From Burkholderia cepacia GG4 (GTDB lineage: Bacteria > Pseudomonadota > Gammaproteobacteria > Burkholderiales > Burkholderiaceae): DNA of 64,000 nt. The position numbers and the translations under genes are program-made. The stretch is from positions 1,426,001-1,490,000 of the forward strand of contig NC_018514.1 of NCBI RefSeq assembly GCF_000292915.1, read 5' to 3'. Positions 37,557 through 46,815 of the stretch are shown here, in pieces (position 1 is the first letter of the stretch; each line of letters opens with the position of its first letter). The notes under the pieces were generated by a model, which had not been told where the DNA came from, made no database searches, and worked only from the letters and a program-made list of their open reading frames with translations.

Positions 37557-40500
37557 TCAGGGCCGCCGCAGGTCGAGCGTGAACGGGAACTCGCGGCTCG
37601 GCGCGGCGGCCGATACCGCCATCCGCCCCGGGGTATGCCCCATCGCGACGAAGCGCGCGAGCCGGCGGCTCTCGGCTTCGTAGGCATTGACCGGAAACGT
37701 CGCATAGTTGCGCCCGCCCGGATGCGCGACGTGATACCGGCAACCGCCGAGCGAGCGCTGCAGCCACGTATCGACGATGTCGAACGTGAGCGGCGCATGC
37801 ACGCCGATGGTCGGATGCAGCGCCGACGGCGGCGCCCACGCCTTGTAGCGCACGCCCGCCACGTATTCGCCGACGGTGCCGGTCGGCTGCAGCGGCAGCG
37901 CGCGGCCGTTGACGGTCACGACGTGCCGGTTGTCGTTCAGCCCGGTCACGCGCACTTCGAGCCGTTCGAGCGACGAATCGACGTAGCGCACCGTGCCGCC
38001 GGGCGCGCCCTCCTCGCCCATCACGTGCCACGGCTCCAGCGCGCCGCGCAGCGACAGCTGCATCCCGTTCACCGCGATCTGGCCGAACAGCGGGAAGCGG
38101 AATTCGAAGTGCGGTGCGAACCAGGCCGGCTCGAACCCGAAACCGGCGTCGCACAGCTCGGCCAGCACGTCATCGAAATCCATCTTCAGGAACGCGGGCA
38201 GCATGAAGCGATCGTGCAGCGCAGTGCCCCAGCGCGTGAGCGGCGTCGTGTACGGCGCGGCCCAGAAGCGGGCGACCAGCGCGCGCAGCAGCAGTTGTTG
38301 CACGACGCTCATTCGCGCATGCGGCGGCATCTCGAACGCGCGCAGCTCGAGCAGGCCGAGCCGCCCGGTCGGCGAATCGGGCGAATACAGCTTGTCGATG
38401 CAGAATTCGCTGCGGTGCGTGTTACCGGACACGTCGATCAGCAGGTTGCGCAGCACGCGGTCGACGAGCCACGGCGGCATGTCCTGCCCGTACAGCAGCT
38501 TGTTGCGCTGGATTTCCGCGAACGCGATGTCGAGTTCGTAGAGCTGGTCGTTGCGCGCCTCGTCGACGCGCGGTGCCTGGCTGGTCGGACCGATGAACAG
38601 CCCGGAGAACAGATACGAGAGTGACGGATGGTTGTGCCAGTAAGCGATCAGGCTCGCGAGCAGGTCCGGGCGACGCAGGAACGGGCTGTCGGCCGGTGTC
38701 GCGCCGCCGAGCACGAAGTGGTTGCCGCCGCCCGTGCCGACGTGCCGGCCGTCGACCATGAACTTTTCGCTGGAAAGCCGCGACTGCCACGCGGCGTCGT
38801 ACAGGAATTCGGTCTGGTCGACGAGTTCGTCGAAGCTTCTGGCCGGATGGATGTTCACCTCGATCACGCCCGGATCGGGCGTGACCTGCAGCAGCTTGAG
38901 GCGCGCGTCGCGCGGCGGCGGATAGCCTTCGAGGACGAGCTTCACGCCGAGCGAACGCGCGGTCAGCTCGATCGCGGCGAGCAGGTCGAGATAATCTTCG
39001 AGCGCGGCCAGCGGCGGCATGAACAGGTACAGGATGCCGTTGCGCACTTCGGCACACAGCGCGGTGCGCGTGATCCACGCGGCCGATTCGAAGCGCTCTG
39101 GGCGGCGGTGCGGGTCCTGAGCGGCGTGCGTATGCGGCCCGCCGGCGGTCGCGCCGTCGTTGCGCAACTGCATGACCGTATGCGCGGGCGCTTCGCGATG
39201 CACGCCGGCCAGATAGCGCGGCGCGTCGGCGGGGCCCGCATGGCGCGCACGGAACGCGGCCGCGTCCGGCAGCGCGTCGCGCGGCGCGAACGGATCGCGT
39301 TCGACCAGGAACGGAAAGTCGGCGCTGCCAACCCACGGCAGCGAATCGAGCGGCAGCCGATAGCCCATCGGCGAATCGCCGGGCACGAGGTACATCCGTT
39401 CGTCGCGGAAGAACCACGGGCCCGTCTGCCAGCGCGGGCCGTCGAGGCCCGGCCGATCGCGGCCCGGCACGTCGTCCGTGCGCTTGATCGGCAGCACGTA
39501 GCCGACCACGCTGTCGAGCTGCTGGTCGAACACCTTGCGCAGCCGCGCGCGTTCGAGCTCGTCGTCGAGCCGCGAGTCGAACGGATCGACGTTGACGGGC
39601 AGCCGGCGCTCGCGCCACAGGTAGTACCACACGTCCTCGTAGCCGGGCCGCACGAATTCATCGGTCAGGCCGAGGCGCGCGGCCAGCGCGTCGATGAAGC
39701 GCTTCGCGTCGTCGGTCGTGAAGGCGGACGGCTCGCGCTCGTCGGCAAACAGCGACGGGTCGTGCCACACGGGCTGGCCGTCGGCGCGCCAGAAGATCGA
39801 CAGTGCCCAGCGCGGCAACTGCTCGCCGGGATACCACTTGCCCTGCCCGAAATGCAGGAAGCCGCCCTCGCCGTATTCGGCGCGCAGCCGCTGCACGAGT
39901 TCGGTCGCGTAGCCGCGCTTGGTCGGGCCGAGCGCATCGGTGTTCCACTCGGCGCCATCGCGATCGTCGATCGACACGAAGGTCGGCTCGCCGCCCTGGG
40001 TCAGCCGCACGTCGCCGGCCGTCAGCGCGCCGTCGACCTGCGCGCCGAGCGAGCGCACGGCATCCCATTGCAACTCGGTATACGGCTTCGTCACGCGCGG
40101 CGATTCGTACACGCGCGTCACCGCCATCTCGTGCTCGAACGTGACTTCGCACTCGTCGATCAGCCCTTCGACCGGCGCGGCGCTGGTCGGCTGCGGCGTG
40201 CACGCGAGCGGGATATGCCCTTCGCCGGCCAGCAAGCCCGACGTCGGGTCGAAGCCGATCCAGCCCGCGCCCGGCAGGTAGACCTCGCACCACGCATGCA
40301 GGTCGGTGAAGTCGACCGCCGTGCCGCTCGGCCCGTCTAGCGCCTTCACGTCGGGCGTGAGCTGGATCAGGTAGCCGGACACGAAGCGCGCGGCGATGCC
40401 GAGATGCCGACACAGCTGCACGAGCAGCCATGCGCTGTCGCGGCACGACCCGGACGCAAGCTCGAGCGTCTGCTCGGGCGTTTGCACGCCGGGCTCCATC

Positions 40501-40991
40501 CGCACGAGATAGCCGATGTCGCGCTGCAGCTGCTGGTTCAGCGCGACCAGGAAATTCACGGTACCGGCCGGCGTGCGATCGACGCCGTCGACATACGCGC
40601 GAAAGCGCGGCGCCGCGCTCGTCTGCGGATCGCACACGAGATACGGCGCGAGTTCGGTCTTCAGCGCATCGTCATAGCTGAACGGGTATTGCTCCGCGCT
40701 GGCTTCGAGAAAGAAGTCGAACGGGTTGTACACCGACATTTCGGCGACCAGATCGATCGTGATCTCGAAGTGCTCGGTACGCTCGGGAAACACGAGCCGC
40801 GCGAGATAGTTCGAGAACGGGTCCTGCTGCCAGTTGATGAAGTGCTGCGCGGGCTCGACCGTCATCGAATACGCGACGATCGGCGTCCGGCAGTGCGGCG
40901 CAGGCCGCAACCGCACGATCTGCGGGCCGAGGTTGACCGGCCGGTCGTAGCGGTAGCGGGTGGTGTGATGCAGCGCGACGTGGATGGGCAT
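37557..40991 (-). CDS. Transglutaminase-like protein with DUF2126 C-terminal region
   Basis: A very large, 1144-aa protein. The N-terminal 300 residues form a transglutaminase-like domain (ALHHTTRYRYDRPVNLGPQI) with an intact triad: Cys in LASGSCRDSAWLLVQLC, His in FTDLHAWCEVYLPG, Asp in IGFDPTSGL. The remaining 800 residues match DUF2126 (QGGEPTFVSIDDRDGAEWNT, TGGGNHFVLGGATPADSPFL, RPDLLASLIAYWHNHPSLSY), with a glutamine-synthetase-like look but unproven activity. It is the first gene of the second ATP-grasp/transglutaminase module. The ATG chosen begins MPIHVALHHTTRY, the family start. Confidence 0.87.
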   Translation of the reverse strand: MPIHVALHHTTRYRYDRPVNLGPQIVRLRPAPHCRTPIVAYSMTVEPAQHFINWQQDPFSNYLARLVFPERTEHFEITIDLVAEMSVYNPFDFFLEASAEQYPFSYDDALKTELAPYLVCDPQTSAAPRFRAYVDGVDRTPAGTVNFLVALNQQLQRDIGYLVRMEPGVQTPEQTLELASGSCRDSAWLLVQLCRHLGIAARFVSGYLIQLTPDVKALDGPSGTAVDFTDLHAWCEVYLPGAGWIGFDPTSGLLAGEGHIPLACTPQPTSAAPVEGLIDECEVTFEHEMAVTRVYESPRVTKPYTELQWDAVRSLGAQVDGALTAGDVRLTQGGEPTFVSIDDRDGAEWNTDALGPTKRGYATELVQRLRAEYGEGGFLHFGQGKWYPGEQLPRWALSIFWRADGQPVWHDPSLFADEREPSAFTTDDAKRFIDALAARLGLTDEFVRPGYEDVWYYLWRERRLPVNVDPFDSRLDDELERARLRKVFDQQLDSVVGYVLPIKRTDDVPGRDRPGLDGPRWQTGPWFFRDERMYLVPGDSPMGYRLPLDSLPWVGSADFPFLVERDPFAPRDALPDAAAFRARHAGPADAPRYLAGVHREAPAHTVMQLRNDGATAGGPHTHAAQDPHRRPERFESAAWITRTALCAEVRNGILYLFMPPLAALEDYLDLLAAIELTARSLGVKLVLEGYPPPRDARLKLLQVTPDPGVIEVNIHPARSFDELVDQTEFLYDAAWQSRLSSEKFMVDGRHVGTGGGNHFVLGGATPADSPFLRRPDLLASLIAYWHNHPSLSYLFSGLFIGPTSQAPRVDEARNDQLYELDIAFAEIQRNKLLYGQDMPPWLVDRVLRNLLIDVSGNTHRSEFCIDKLYSPDSPTGRLGLLELRAFEMPPHARMSVVQQLLLRALVARFWAAPYTTPLTRWGTALHDRFMLPAFLKMDFDDVLAELCDAGFGFEPAWFAPHFEFRFPLFGQIAVNGMQLSLRGALEPWHVMGEEGAPGGTVRYVDSSLERLEVRVTGLNDNRHVVTVNGRALPLQPTGTVGEYVAGVRYKAWAPPSALHPTIGVHAPLTFDIVDTWLQRSLGGCRYHVAHPGGRNYATFPVNAYEAESRRLARFVAMGHTPGRMAVSAAAPSREFPFTLDLRRP

Positions 40992-41082
40992 GGGAGAGCC
41001 GCTCGGTTCGGGTTGGGCCGGCCGCGCGCCGCGTCGCCGTCGATGCGGCGGCACGGCACGGCGGGTTCGGCGAAGGGTCGGG

Positions 41083-42057
41083 TCAGACGAGTTCCGGCGA
41101 CTGCACGACGCTGATCTCGACGCCCACGGCGCGCGCGCCGAGCCCCGTCACCGGCTGCGCGTCGCGATGGTCGAGACCGACCGCGATGCGCACGTAGCGC
41201 TCGTCCGGGCAGCGGTTCATGAACGGATCGAAGCCGACCCAGCCGAGCCCTTCGACATACGCCTCGGCCCACGCGTGGCCGGCCGGCTGCTGCATCAGCG
41301 CGATGGCCTGCGGCTGCACGCCGAGCGCCGCTTGCGGCAAGCCCTGCGACTGCGCGGCATGCGACGCGCCGAGCGCCTGCTGCATGCCGTCGCCGCTTTG
41401 CAGCGCCAGCGCTTCCTCCTCGTCGCCGCCGCTTGCGCTCTGCTTCGCGTCGGCGATGCGCTGCATCGCGCTGTCGGCGAGCACGTAGCCCGAGATGTAG
41501 CGCGCCGGAACCTTCAGCGCACGCGCGGCCGCGATGAACGCATGCGCATGGTCGCGGCTCGTGCCCTCGCCGCTTTGCAGCGCGGTTTCGGCATCGACCG
41601 GCGCATCGGCCAGGTTCGGTGCGTACGCGATGCGGCCGTGCACCTCCGTCATCAGCCAGTGCAGCGCATCGAGGCTGTGCGGCTCGATCGGCAGCGCCTG
41701 CGTGAGTTCGCGCACGGTGTCGCCGGCTTTGGTGAGCTCGGTCTCGCGTTCGAAGATCCACGGCGGCGCATAGCCCTCGGGGTTGCCGAGAATGCCCGCG
41801 CGGTCCTGCGTCTCGACGACGCCGGCCGCGACGACGACGATCTCGTGCTTCGCGCCGCGGTCGTGGCGCACGAGGTCGATCCGGTTGCCGAACCCGTCCG
41901 CATACGACAGCGTCGGCTCGACGCCGTCGATCGTGACCTGCCATGCGCGCACCGTCTGCCCGGGGCCCGATTGCGGGCGCAGCCGCAGCCGTTGCAGCGC
42001 ATGGGTTGCTTGATCGTCGAACTGATAACGCGAAATGTGTCGGATGGCGAGTCGCAT
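41083..42057 (-). CDS. Transglutaminase-like protein lacking the catalytic cysteine
   Basis: A 324-aa transglutaminase-like protein (RLAIRHISRYQFDDQATHAL at the N-terminus). The catalytic His261 (GHAWAEAYVEG) and Asp277 (GFDPFMN) are kept. Where its two paralogues here have GVCQD and GSCRD, it reads GTSRD, with Ser167 encoded by AGC at 41559-41557. It also carries a roughly 60-residue Gln/Ala-rich insert (about 199-258) before the histidine. It may be inactive, act as a scaffold, or use serine. It is 8 bp after the alpha-E gene and clearly co-transcribed with it. Confidence 0.85.
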   Translation of the reverse strand: MRLAIRHISRYQFDDQATHALQRLRLRPQSGPGQTVRAWQVTIDGVEPTLSYADGFGNRIDLVRHDRGAKHEIVVVAAGVVETQDRAGILGNPEGYAPPWIFERETELTKAGDTVRELTQALPIEPHSLDALHWLMTEVHGRIAYAPNLADAPVDAETALQSGEGTSRDHAHAFIAAARALKVPARYISGYVLADSAMQRIADAKQSASGGDEEEALALQSGDGMQQALGASHAAQSQGLPQAALGVQPQAIALMQQPAGHAWAEAYVEGLGWVGFDPFMNRCPDERYVRIAVGLDHRDAQPVTGLGARAVGVEISVVQSPELV

Positions 42058-42065
42058 GGCAAGTC

Positions 42066-43007
42066 TCAGTCGAAGTTGTAGGCCTGGGCGATGTCGATCC
42101 CGAGGCTGTTGTTGCGGCCGATGAAGTCGGTCAGGAACTCGTGCAGGCCGCTCTTGAAGATCCGCTCGACCGAGGTGTCGGACAGCATCTGCAGGATCTT
42201 CGTGGCCGTGTCGTGACACGGATGTGTCACGCCGTAATCCTTCGCGAGCAGGTTCAGGCTCGACACGACCCGCCCGTAGCAATAGCGCAGCGAACGCGGC
42301 ATGCGGCCGTTCAGGATCAGGTAGTCGGCGATGTTCATCGGCTTGTACTGCACGTCGTACACCCAGCGATACGACCGGTGCGCGGCCACGCAGCGCAGGA
42401 TCGTTTCCCACTGGTAGTTGTCGAGGATGGTGCCGACGTGCGACACCGACGGCAGCAGCAGGTGGTATTTCACGTCGATGATGCGCGCGGTGTTGTCGGC
42501 CCGCTCGACGAACGCGCCGATCTGCGCGAAATCGAAGATCTCGTTGCGCAGCATCGTGCTGTAGAAGCTGCCGAGGATCAGCGCGGTTTCGCGCTTCACC
42601 TCGTCGAGCACCGCCGGCAGCGCACTCTCCGGCACCGGCTGCGCGAACGCGCGGCACAGCGCGAGCCACGCGCCGTTCACGCTCTCCCACGCCTCGCGCG
42701 TGAGGGCCGTGCGCACCATCCGCGCATTCGAGCGTGCGGCCTCGATGCACGACAGCACGCTCGACGGGTTGTCGCGGTCGCGCAGCAGGTAGTCGGTCAC
42801 GGTATCGGCGGCATACGCGTCGTACTTCTGACGATAGCCTTCGTCCGCGCCCGAGCTGACCAGCACCGACGACCATTCGGCCGGTGCGTCGGACGTGCGC
42901 GTGAGCGCCATCCGCAGCCCGGCATCGACGATGCGCGCGATGTTCTCCGCGCGCTCGATATAGCGGTACATCCAGTAGAGACCGCTCGCAGTTCGTCCCA
43001 GAAGCAT
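42066..43007 (-). CDS. Alpha-E (DUF403) domain protein
   Basis: A 313-aa all-helical protein of the alpha-E superfamily. It opens with the family hallmark MLLGRTASGLYWMYRYIERA and ENIARIVDAGLRMALT, and repeats a similar ERADNTARIIDVKYHLLL in the second half, suggesting an internal duplication. Function is unknown; the family is almost always next to circularly permuted ATP-grasp and transglutaminase genes and probably binds their substrate or partner. It lies between these two genes here. Confidence 0.88.
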   Translation of the reverse strand: MLLGRTASGLYWMYRYIERAENIARIVDAGLRMALTRTSDAPAEWSSVLVSSGADEGYRQKYDAYAADTVTDYLLRDRDNPSSVLSCIEAARSNARMVRTALTREAWESVNGAWLALCRAFAQPVPESALPAVLDEVKRETALILGSFYSTMLRNEIFDFAQIGAFVERADNTARIIDVKYHLLLPSVSHVGTILDNYQWETILRCVAAHRSYRWVYDVQYKPMNIADYLILNGRMPRSLRYCYGRVVSSLNLLAKDYGVTHPCHDTATKILQMLSDTSVERIFKSGLHEFLTDFIGRNNSLGIDIAQAYNFD

Positions 43008-43071
43008 CTCGTGTCCACTCCGTCTTCGTTCGGTTCGCGCACCGGCTGCGGCGCGCGCGGTCGTGTCCGGC

Positions 43072-44487
43072 TCAGTCGGCCAGCACCCAGGTGTCCTTGG
43101 TGCCGCCGCCCTGGCTCGAGTTGACGACGAGCGATCCTTCCTTCAGCGCGACGCGCGTGAGCCCGCCCGGCGTGATGCGGATCCGGTCCGACACCAGCAC
43201 GAACGGCCGCAGGTCGACGTGGCGCGGCGCCAGGCCGGCTTCGGTCAGGATCGGCGTCGTGGACAACGCCAGCGTGGGTTGCGCGATGTAGTTCGCGGGC
43301 CGCGCGCGCAGCTTCGCGGCGAACGCCTCGAGTTCCGCCTTCGATGCGCACGGCCCGACCAGCATCCCGTAGCCGCCCGAGCCGTGCACTTCCTTCACGA
43401 CCAGTTCGTCGAGATGGTCGAGCACGTATTTCAGGCTGTCGGCCTCGCCGCAGCGCCAGGTCGGCACGTTCTCCAGCAGCGCCTTGCGGCCCGTGTAGAA
43501 CTCGACGATCTCCGGCATGTACGAGTAGATCGCCTTGTCGTCGGCGATGCCGGTGCCCGGCGCGTTCGCAATCGTGATGTTGCCCGCGCGGTAGACGTCC
43601 ATGATCCCGGCCACGCCGAGCACCGAATCGGGCCGGAACGTGAGCGGATCGAGGAACGCGTCGTCGACGCGGCGGTACAGCACGTCGATCGCCCGGAAGC
43701 CTTCGGTGGTGCGCATCGCGACGCGGCCGTCGATCACCTGCAGGTCGCTGCCCTCGACGAGGTGCACGCCCATCTGGTCGGCCAGGAACGAATGTTCGTA
43801 GTACGCGGAATTGTGGATGCCCGGCGTGAGCACGGCGATCGTCGGGTTGTCGGCGTTGCCGCCCGGCGGGCACACGGCCGCGAGCGACTGCCGCAGCATC
43901 TGCGGATAGGTCTCGACCGGGCGCACCTTGACCTTCTGGAACAGCTCCGGAAAGAGCTGCATCATCGTCTCGCGGTTTTCCAGCATGTACGACACGCCCG
44001 ACGGCGTGCGCGCGTTGTCCTCCAGCACGTAGAACTCGTTTTCGCCGGTGCGCACGATGTCGACGCCGATGATGTGCGTGTAAACGTTACCGGGCGGCCG
44101 GAAATCGATCATCTCCGGGATAAACGCTTCGTTGTGCGCGATCAGGTGCTTCGGCACGATGCCCGCGCGCACGATTTCCTGGCGGTGGTAGATGTCGTCG
44201 AGGAACGCGTTGAGCGCCATCACCCGCTGCTCGATGCCGAGCGACAGCCGGCTCCATTCGGCGCCCGAGATGATGCGCGGCACGATATCGAACGGAATCA
44301 GCCGCTCGGCGGCCTGCGCGTCGCCGTAAACGGCGAACGTGATGCCCGTCTTGCGGAACACGCCCTCCGCATCGTGGGCCTTCTGGGCGAGGCTCGCGGG
44401 GTTCTGCGTGTCGAGCCACTGCTTCAGGCGCGCATAAGGCGCTCTGACCATGTCGCCGGATTGCAACATTTCATCGAACGGTTTCAT
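43072..44487 (-). CDS. Circularly permuted type 2 ATP-grasp protein
   Basis: A 471-aa ATP-grasp ligase-like protein. Key blocks: FYVLEDNARTPSGVSYMLEN (acidic and Asn metal/ATP ligands), TPGIHNSAYYEHSFLADQMG, VLYRRVDDAFLDPLTFRPDS, GNITIANAPGTGIADDKAIY and VVKEVHGSGGYGMLVGP (phosphate loop). It should use ATP to couple a carboxylate to an amine, perhaps making a peptide that the neighbouring transglutaminase-like proteins trim or transfer. The start is MKPFDEML; an in-frame ATG 15 bases upstream (44502) has an equally good ribosome site. It is the first gene of a six-gene minus-strand cluster. Confidence 0.88.
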   Translation of the reverse strand: MKPFDEMLQSGDMVRAPYARLKQWLDTQNPASLAQKAHDAEGVFRKTGITFAVYGDAQAAERLIPFDIVPRIISGAEWSRLSLGIEQRVMALNAFLDDIYHRQEIVRAGIVPKHLIAHNEAFIPEMIDFRPPGNVYTHIIGVDIVRTGENEFYVLEDNARTPSGVSYMLENRETMMQLFPELFQKVKVRPVETYPQMLRQSLAAVCPPGGNADNPTIAVLTPGIHNSAYYEHSFLADQMGVHLVEGSDLQVIDGRVAMRTTEGFRAIDVLYRRVDDAFLDPLTFRPDSVLGVAGIMDVYRAGNITIANAPGTGIADDKAIYSYMPEIVEFYTGRKALLENVPTWRCGEADSLKYVLDHLDELVVKEVHGSGGYGMLVGPCASKAELEAFAAKLRARPANYIAQPTLALSTTPILTEAGLAPRHVDLRPFVLVSDRIRITPGGLTRVALKEGSLVVNSSQGGGTKDTWVLAD

Positions 44488-45132
44488 CGAATTGTTCTCC
44501 ATCGTTCTCCCCGGCATTGCGCATGCCGGACCGGCGTAATCACTGCTTCGCAAGGAACGTGCCTTGCCGTATCCGCTCGATTCCCCCCTTTTTGTGCGAT
44601 ACGACGCACACCCGCGCGCCATGCCGCACCACGACGGTGCAGCGACGGCCCGTCACGCGGCATCGATGCCGCACCTGTCCAACATAGTTCTCCCGCGTGT
44701 CACGCATGTGCAATCTGCACCGCACCAAATGCGTGCCCGCGCCGGCCCCGCGCGTGACGTCGAACCGTGCCCCCGCACGGGTCGTCCGGGCTGCCGCCTG
44801 GCGTTTCCGGGCCGGGATGGCACCACCCCGGACCGTCGCACCGCGCGACAGGGAAAGGCGGGCCAGCCACGCCAACCGCGCGGCCGGCCCTGGGGAAGTA
44901 CCGTCTGCGGCACACCGTCGTTCGACGCGATGAACTAACCGGTTAGCCGGGTCCGGCGCCTCAAACTTATGCAGCCGTAATGCCGCCGACAATGCTCATG
45001 CATATTTCGACTGACACCGATCGAAAAAAAACATCGGCTGCGCGCGCACGAGGCACGGTAGGCTAGAAGGTTCGTGCAGCGAAACGGCGCCGCCGCACCG
45101 GTGGCGCCCGACTATAAAAAGCGAAGATCGAC
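44488..45132. other. Intergenic region between ATP-grasp cluster and HypT-like LysR gene
   Basis: About 645 bp with no credible gene. It contains a perfect 12-bp palindrome CTAACCGGTTAG (44935-44946) and becomes A-rich from 44990 to 45040. It must carry the divergent promoters of the six-gene cluster and the LysR gene. Confidence 0.5.
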
Positions 45133-46128
45133 ATGGAAGCAAAGTGGCTGGAAGATTTCCTGAGCCTGGCGGATACCAAGAGCTTTTCCCGGGCCGCGCG
45201 GCACCGGCACCTCACGCAGTCGGCATTCAGCAGACGAATCGCCGCGCTCGAAACGTGGATGGACGCGAAGCTGGTCGACCGCAGCATCAACCCGATCGCG
45301 CTGACGCCCGCCGGGCAGATGTTCCGCGGGCTGGCCGCGGACATCCTGCGCAGCATGTATGCGGCACGCAACCTCGTGAACGGTTACGACCAGTTCGCGG
45401 CCAGCGACCAGGTCGTGCGCTTCGCGGTCGCGCATACGCTCGTGTTCACGCTGTTTCCCGAATGGCTCAAGCAACTGAACGGCGAGGTCGGCCACGTGAC
45501 CGCGCGCGTCAATGCGGTGAACGTGCCCGAAGGCGTGCAGCAGCTCGTCGAAGGTGAATGCGACCTGCTGCTCGGCTATCACCATCCGCAGCTGCCGATC
45601 GTGCTCGACCCGAATCACTTCCCGTTCGTCACGCTCGGCGTCGAACGGATCCTGCCGGTGTCGACCCCCGATGCGCACGGCAAGCCGGCATTCGCACTGC
45701 CGGGCACGCCGGACGCGCCGCTGCCGTTGCTCGCGTATTCGTCGGGGGCATTCCTCGGCAACGTGGTCGAGATGCTGCTGCTGAACGCGTCCGAATCGTA
45801 TGCGCTGCACCGGTGCTTCGAGACCCACATGTCCGAGGCGCTGAAGGGCATGGTCGTGGCCGGACACGGGATCGGCTGGCTGCCGGAAAGCTGTGTCGCG
45901 AAGGAGCTCGCGGACGGTGCGCTGGTCCGCGCGGGCTCGGCGGACTGGATCACCGAACTCGAGATTCGTCTTTACCGGTCGGCACGCAAGCGCGGGCTCG
46001 CGGCCGAACAGCTGTGGACCTACATCATGAACCGGCCGCGCGCCGCCGCCGACGGCACGATCGCAACCGACCAGCCGATCGCGCCGGCCGTGCGCATCGC
46101 GCGCCGCAGCGTCGGCGGCAGCCGGTAA
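45133..46128 (+). CDS. LysR-family regulator, HypT (YjiE)-like
   Basis: A 331-aa LysR-type regulator. The N-terminus MEAKWLEDFLSLADTKSFSR, then HLTQSAFSRRIAALETWMDA, resembles the HypT/YjiE subgroup (ETKWLYDFLTLEK in E. coli), known there as a hypochlorite-responsive regulator. The effector domain contains AVAHTLVFTLFPEWLKQL and GHGIGWLPESCVAKEL, also of that type. Its targets are unknown. It is divergent from the ATP-grasp/transglutaminase cluster and upstream of the polysaccharide locus, so either may be controlled (inference). Confidence 0.83.
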   Translation: MEAKWLEDFLSLADTKSFSRAARHRHLTQSAFSRRIAALETWMDAKLVDRSINPIALTPAGQMFRGLAADILRSMYAARNLVNGYDQFAASDQVVRFAVAHTLVFTLFPEWLKQLNGEVGHVTARVNAVNVPEGVQQLVEGECDLLLGYHHPQLPIVLDPNHFPFVTLGVERILPVSTPDAHGKPAFALPGTPDAPLPLLAYSSGAFLGNVVEMLLLNASESYALHRCFETHMSEALKGMVVAGHGIGWLPESCVAKELADGALVRAGSADWITELEIRLYRSARKRGLAAEQLWTYIMNRPRAAADGTIATDQPIAPAVRIARRSVGGSR

Positions 46129-46815
46129 CGCGGCCTCACGCATCACCTGCTCACCTACGATCCCCCGGCGCGCGATGCGGATGAAACCGCAGTCGCGCCG
46201 GCACTCGATGCTTTTCTGCAAAAGCGCATTCTTCGCTTCCGCTCCATAATCGATTCGTGTATCGCACGCTCGATCAATCGCAAGCAACTGCCAAACGTTT
46301 GCGAGTCCGCGCCGTATTTTTCTGCCGAATCCAGCACGGCCCTGAATAATCTGCCGATTCAGACGGCAGAAATACCCTGTTACAGAACAAATTAAAAGTT
46401 TCGATTTTCATTCGATGCCGATCGACGCCAAAAACGTCGCACCCTGTTTTTCGATTTCTCCAACCCATACGCCGAACCCCATCGTAATTCCTCGCATCCA
46501 GAGGCAAAACTTCCTTTTAACAGTCGTTATTTTTCGGTACGAATTTCGCGACCTCTTACGTTGTAAAATCTCCGTGGGTCATCACTACCGCTGAACAATC
46601 TTCATATTCGGCAATATCGACTTTGTTCAGCGCTAACCGAATCATACGAATACGTCCAAATCCTACTTAAATAAGACCTTTAAATTCCGTTCCATTCCGT
46701 CCACACGTGGTTGTTTGTTCAAAACCCCTCGTGTATCAATAGCGTGTCGCAAAAAAACACCGCGAATTTCGACTCGGAATAAATGCGCTGTCATTGATTC
46801 CGGATGGAGGTTGCA
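46129..46815. other. AT-rich regulatory region upstream of the PNAG locus
   Basis: About 690 bp, strikingly richer in A+T than anything else in the window (especially 46380-46700), with no credible gene on either strand. A 10-bp perfect inverted repeat, CGCTGAACAA (46589-46598) and TTGTTCAGCG (46623-46632), lies about 190 bp before the first gene of the locus. The composition suggests a curved, protein-bound control region, for example an H-NS-type silencer target (inference). Confidence 0.65.
46165..46201 (+). terminator. Hairpin downstream of the LysR gene
   Basis: CCGGCGCG/CGCGCCGG (8 bp) plus an inner TGCGG/CCGCA (5 bp) with a small asymmetric bulge and a 6-base loop, 36 bp after the LysR stop. 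The T-rich stretch comes slightly late (CTTTTCTG at 46211), so termination is plausible, not certain. Confidence 0.45.

Noticed and set aside
44540..44992. A 150-codon minus-strand frame between the ATP-grasp and LysR genes
   Set aside because: Arg/Ala-rich, no motif, overlapping similar-quality frames in other phases.
46155..46507. Two small minus-strand frames in the AT-rich region before the PNAG genes
   Set aside because: No ribosome sites, no recognisable domain, and composition unlike real genes of this genome.
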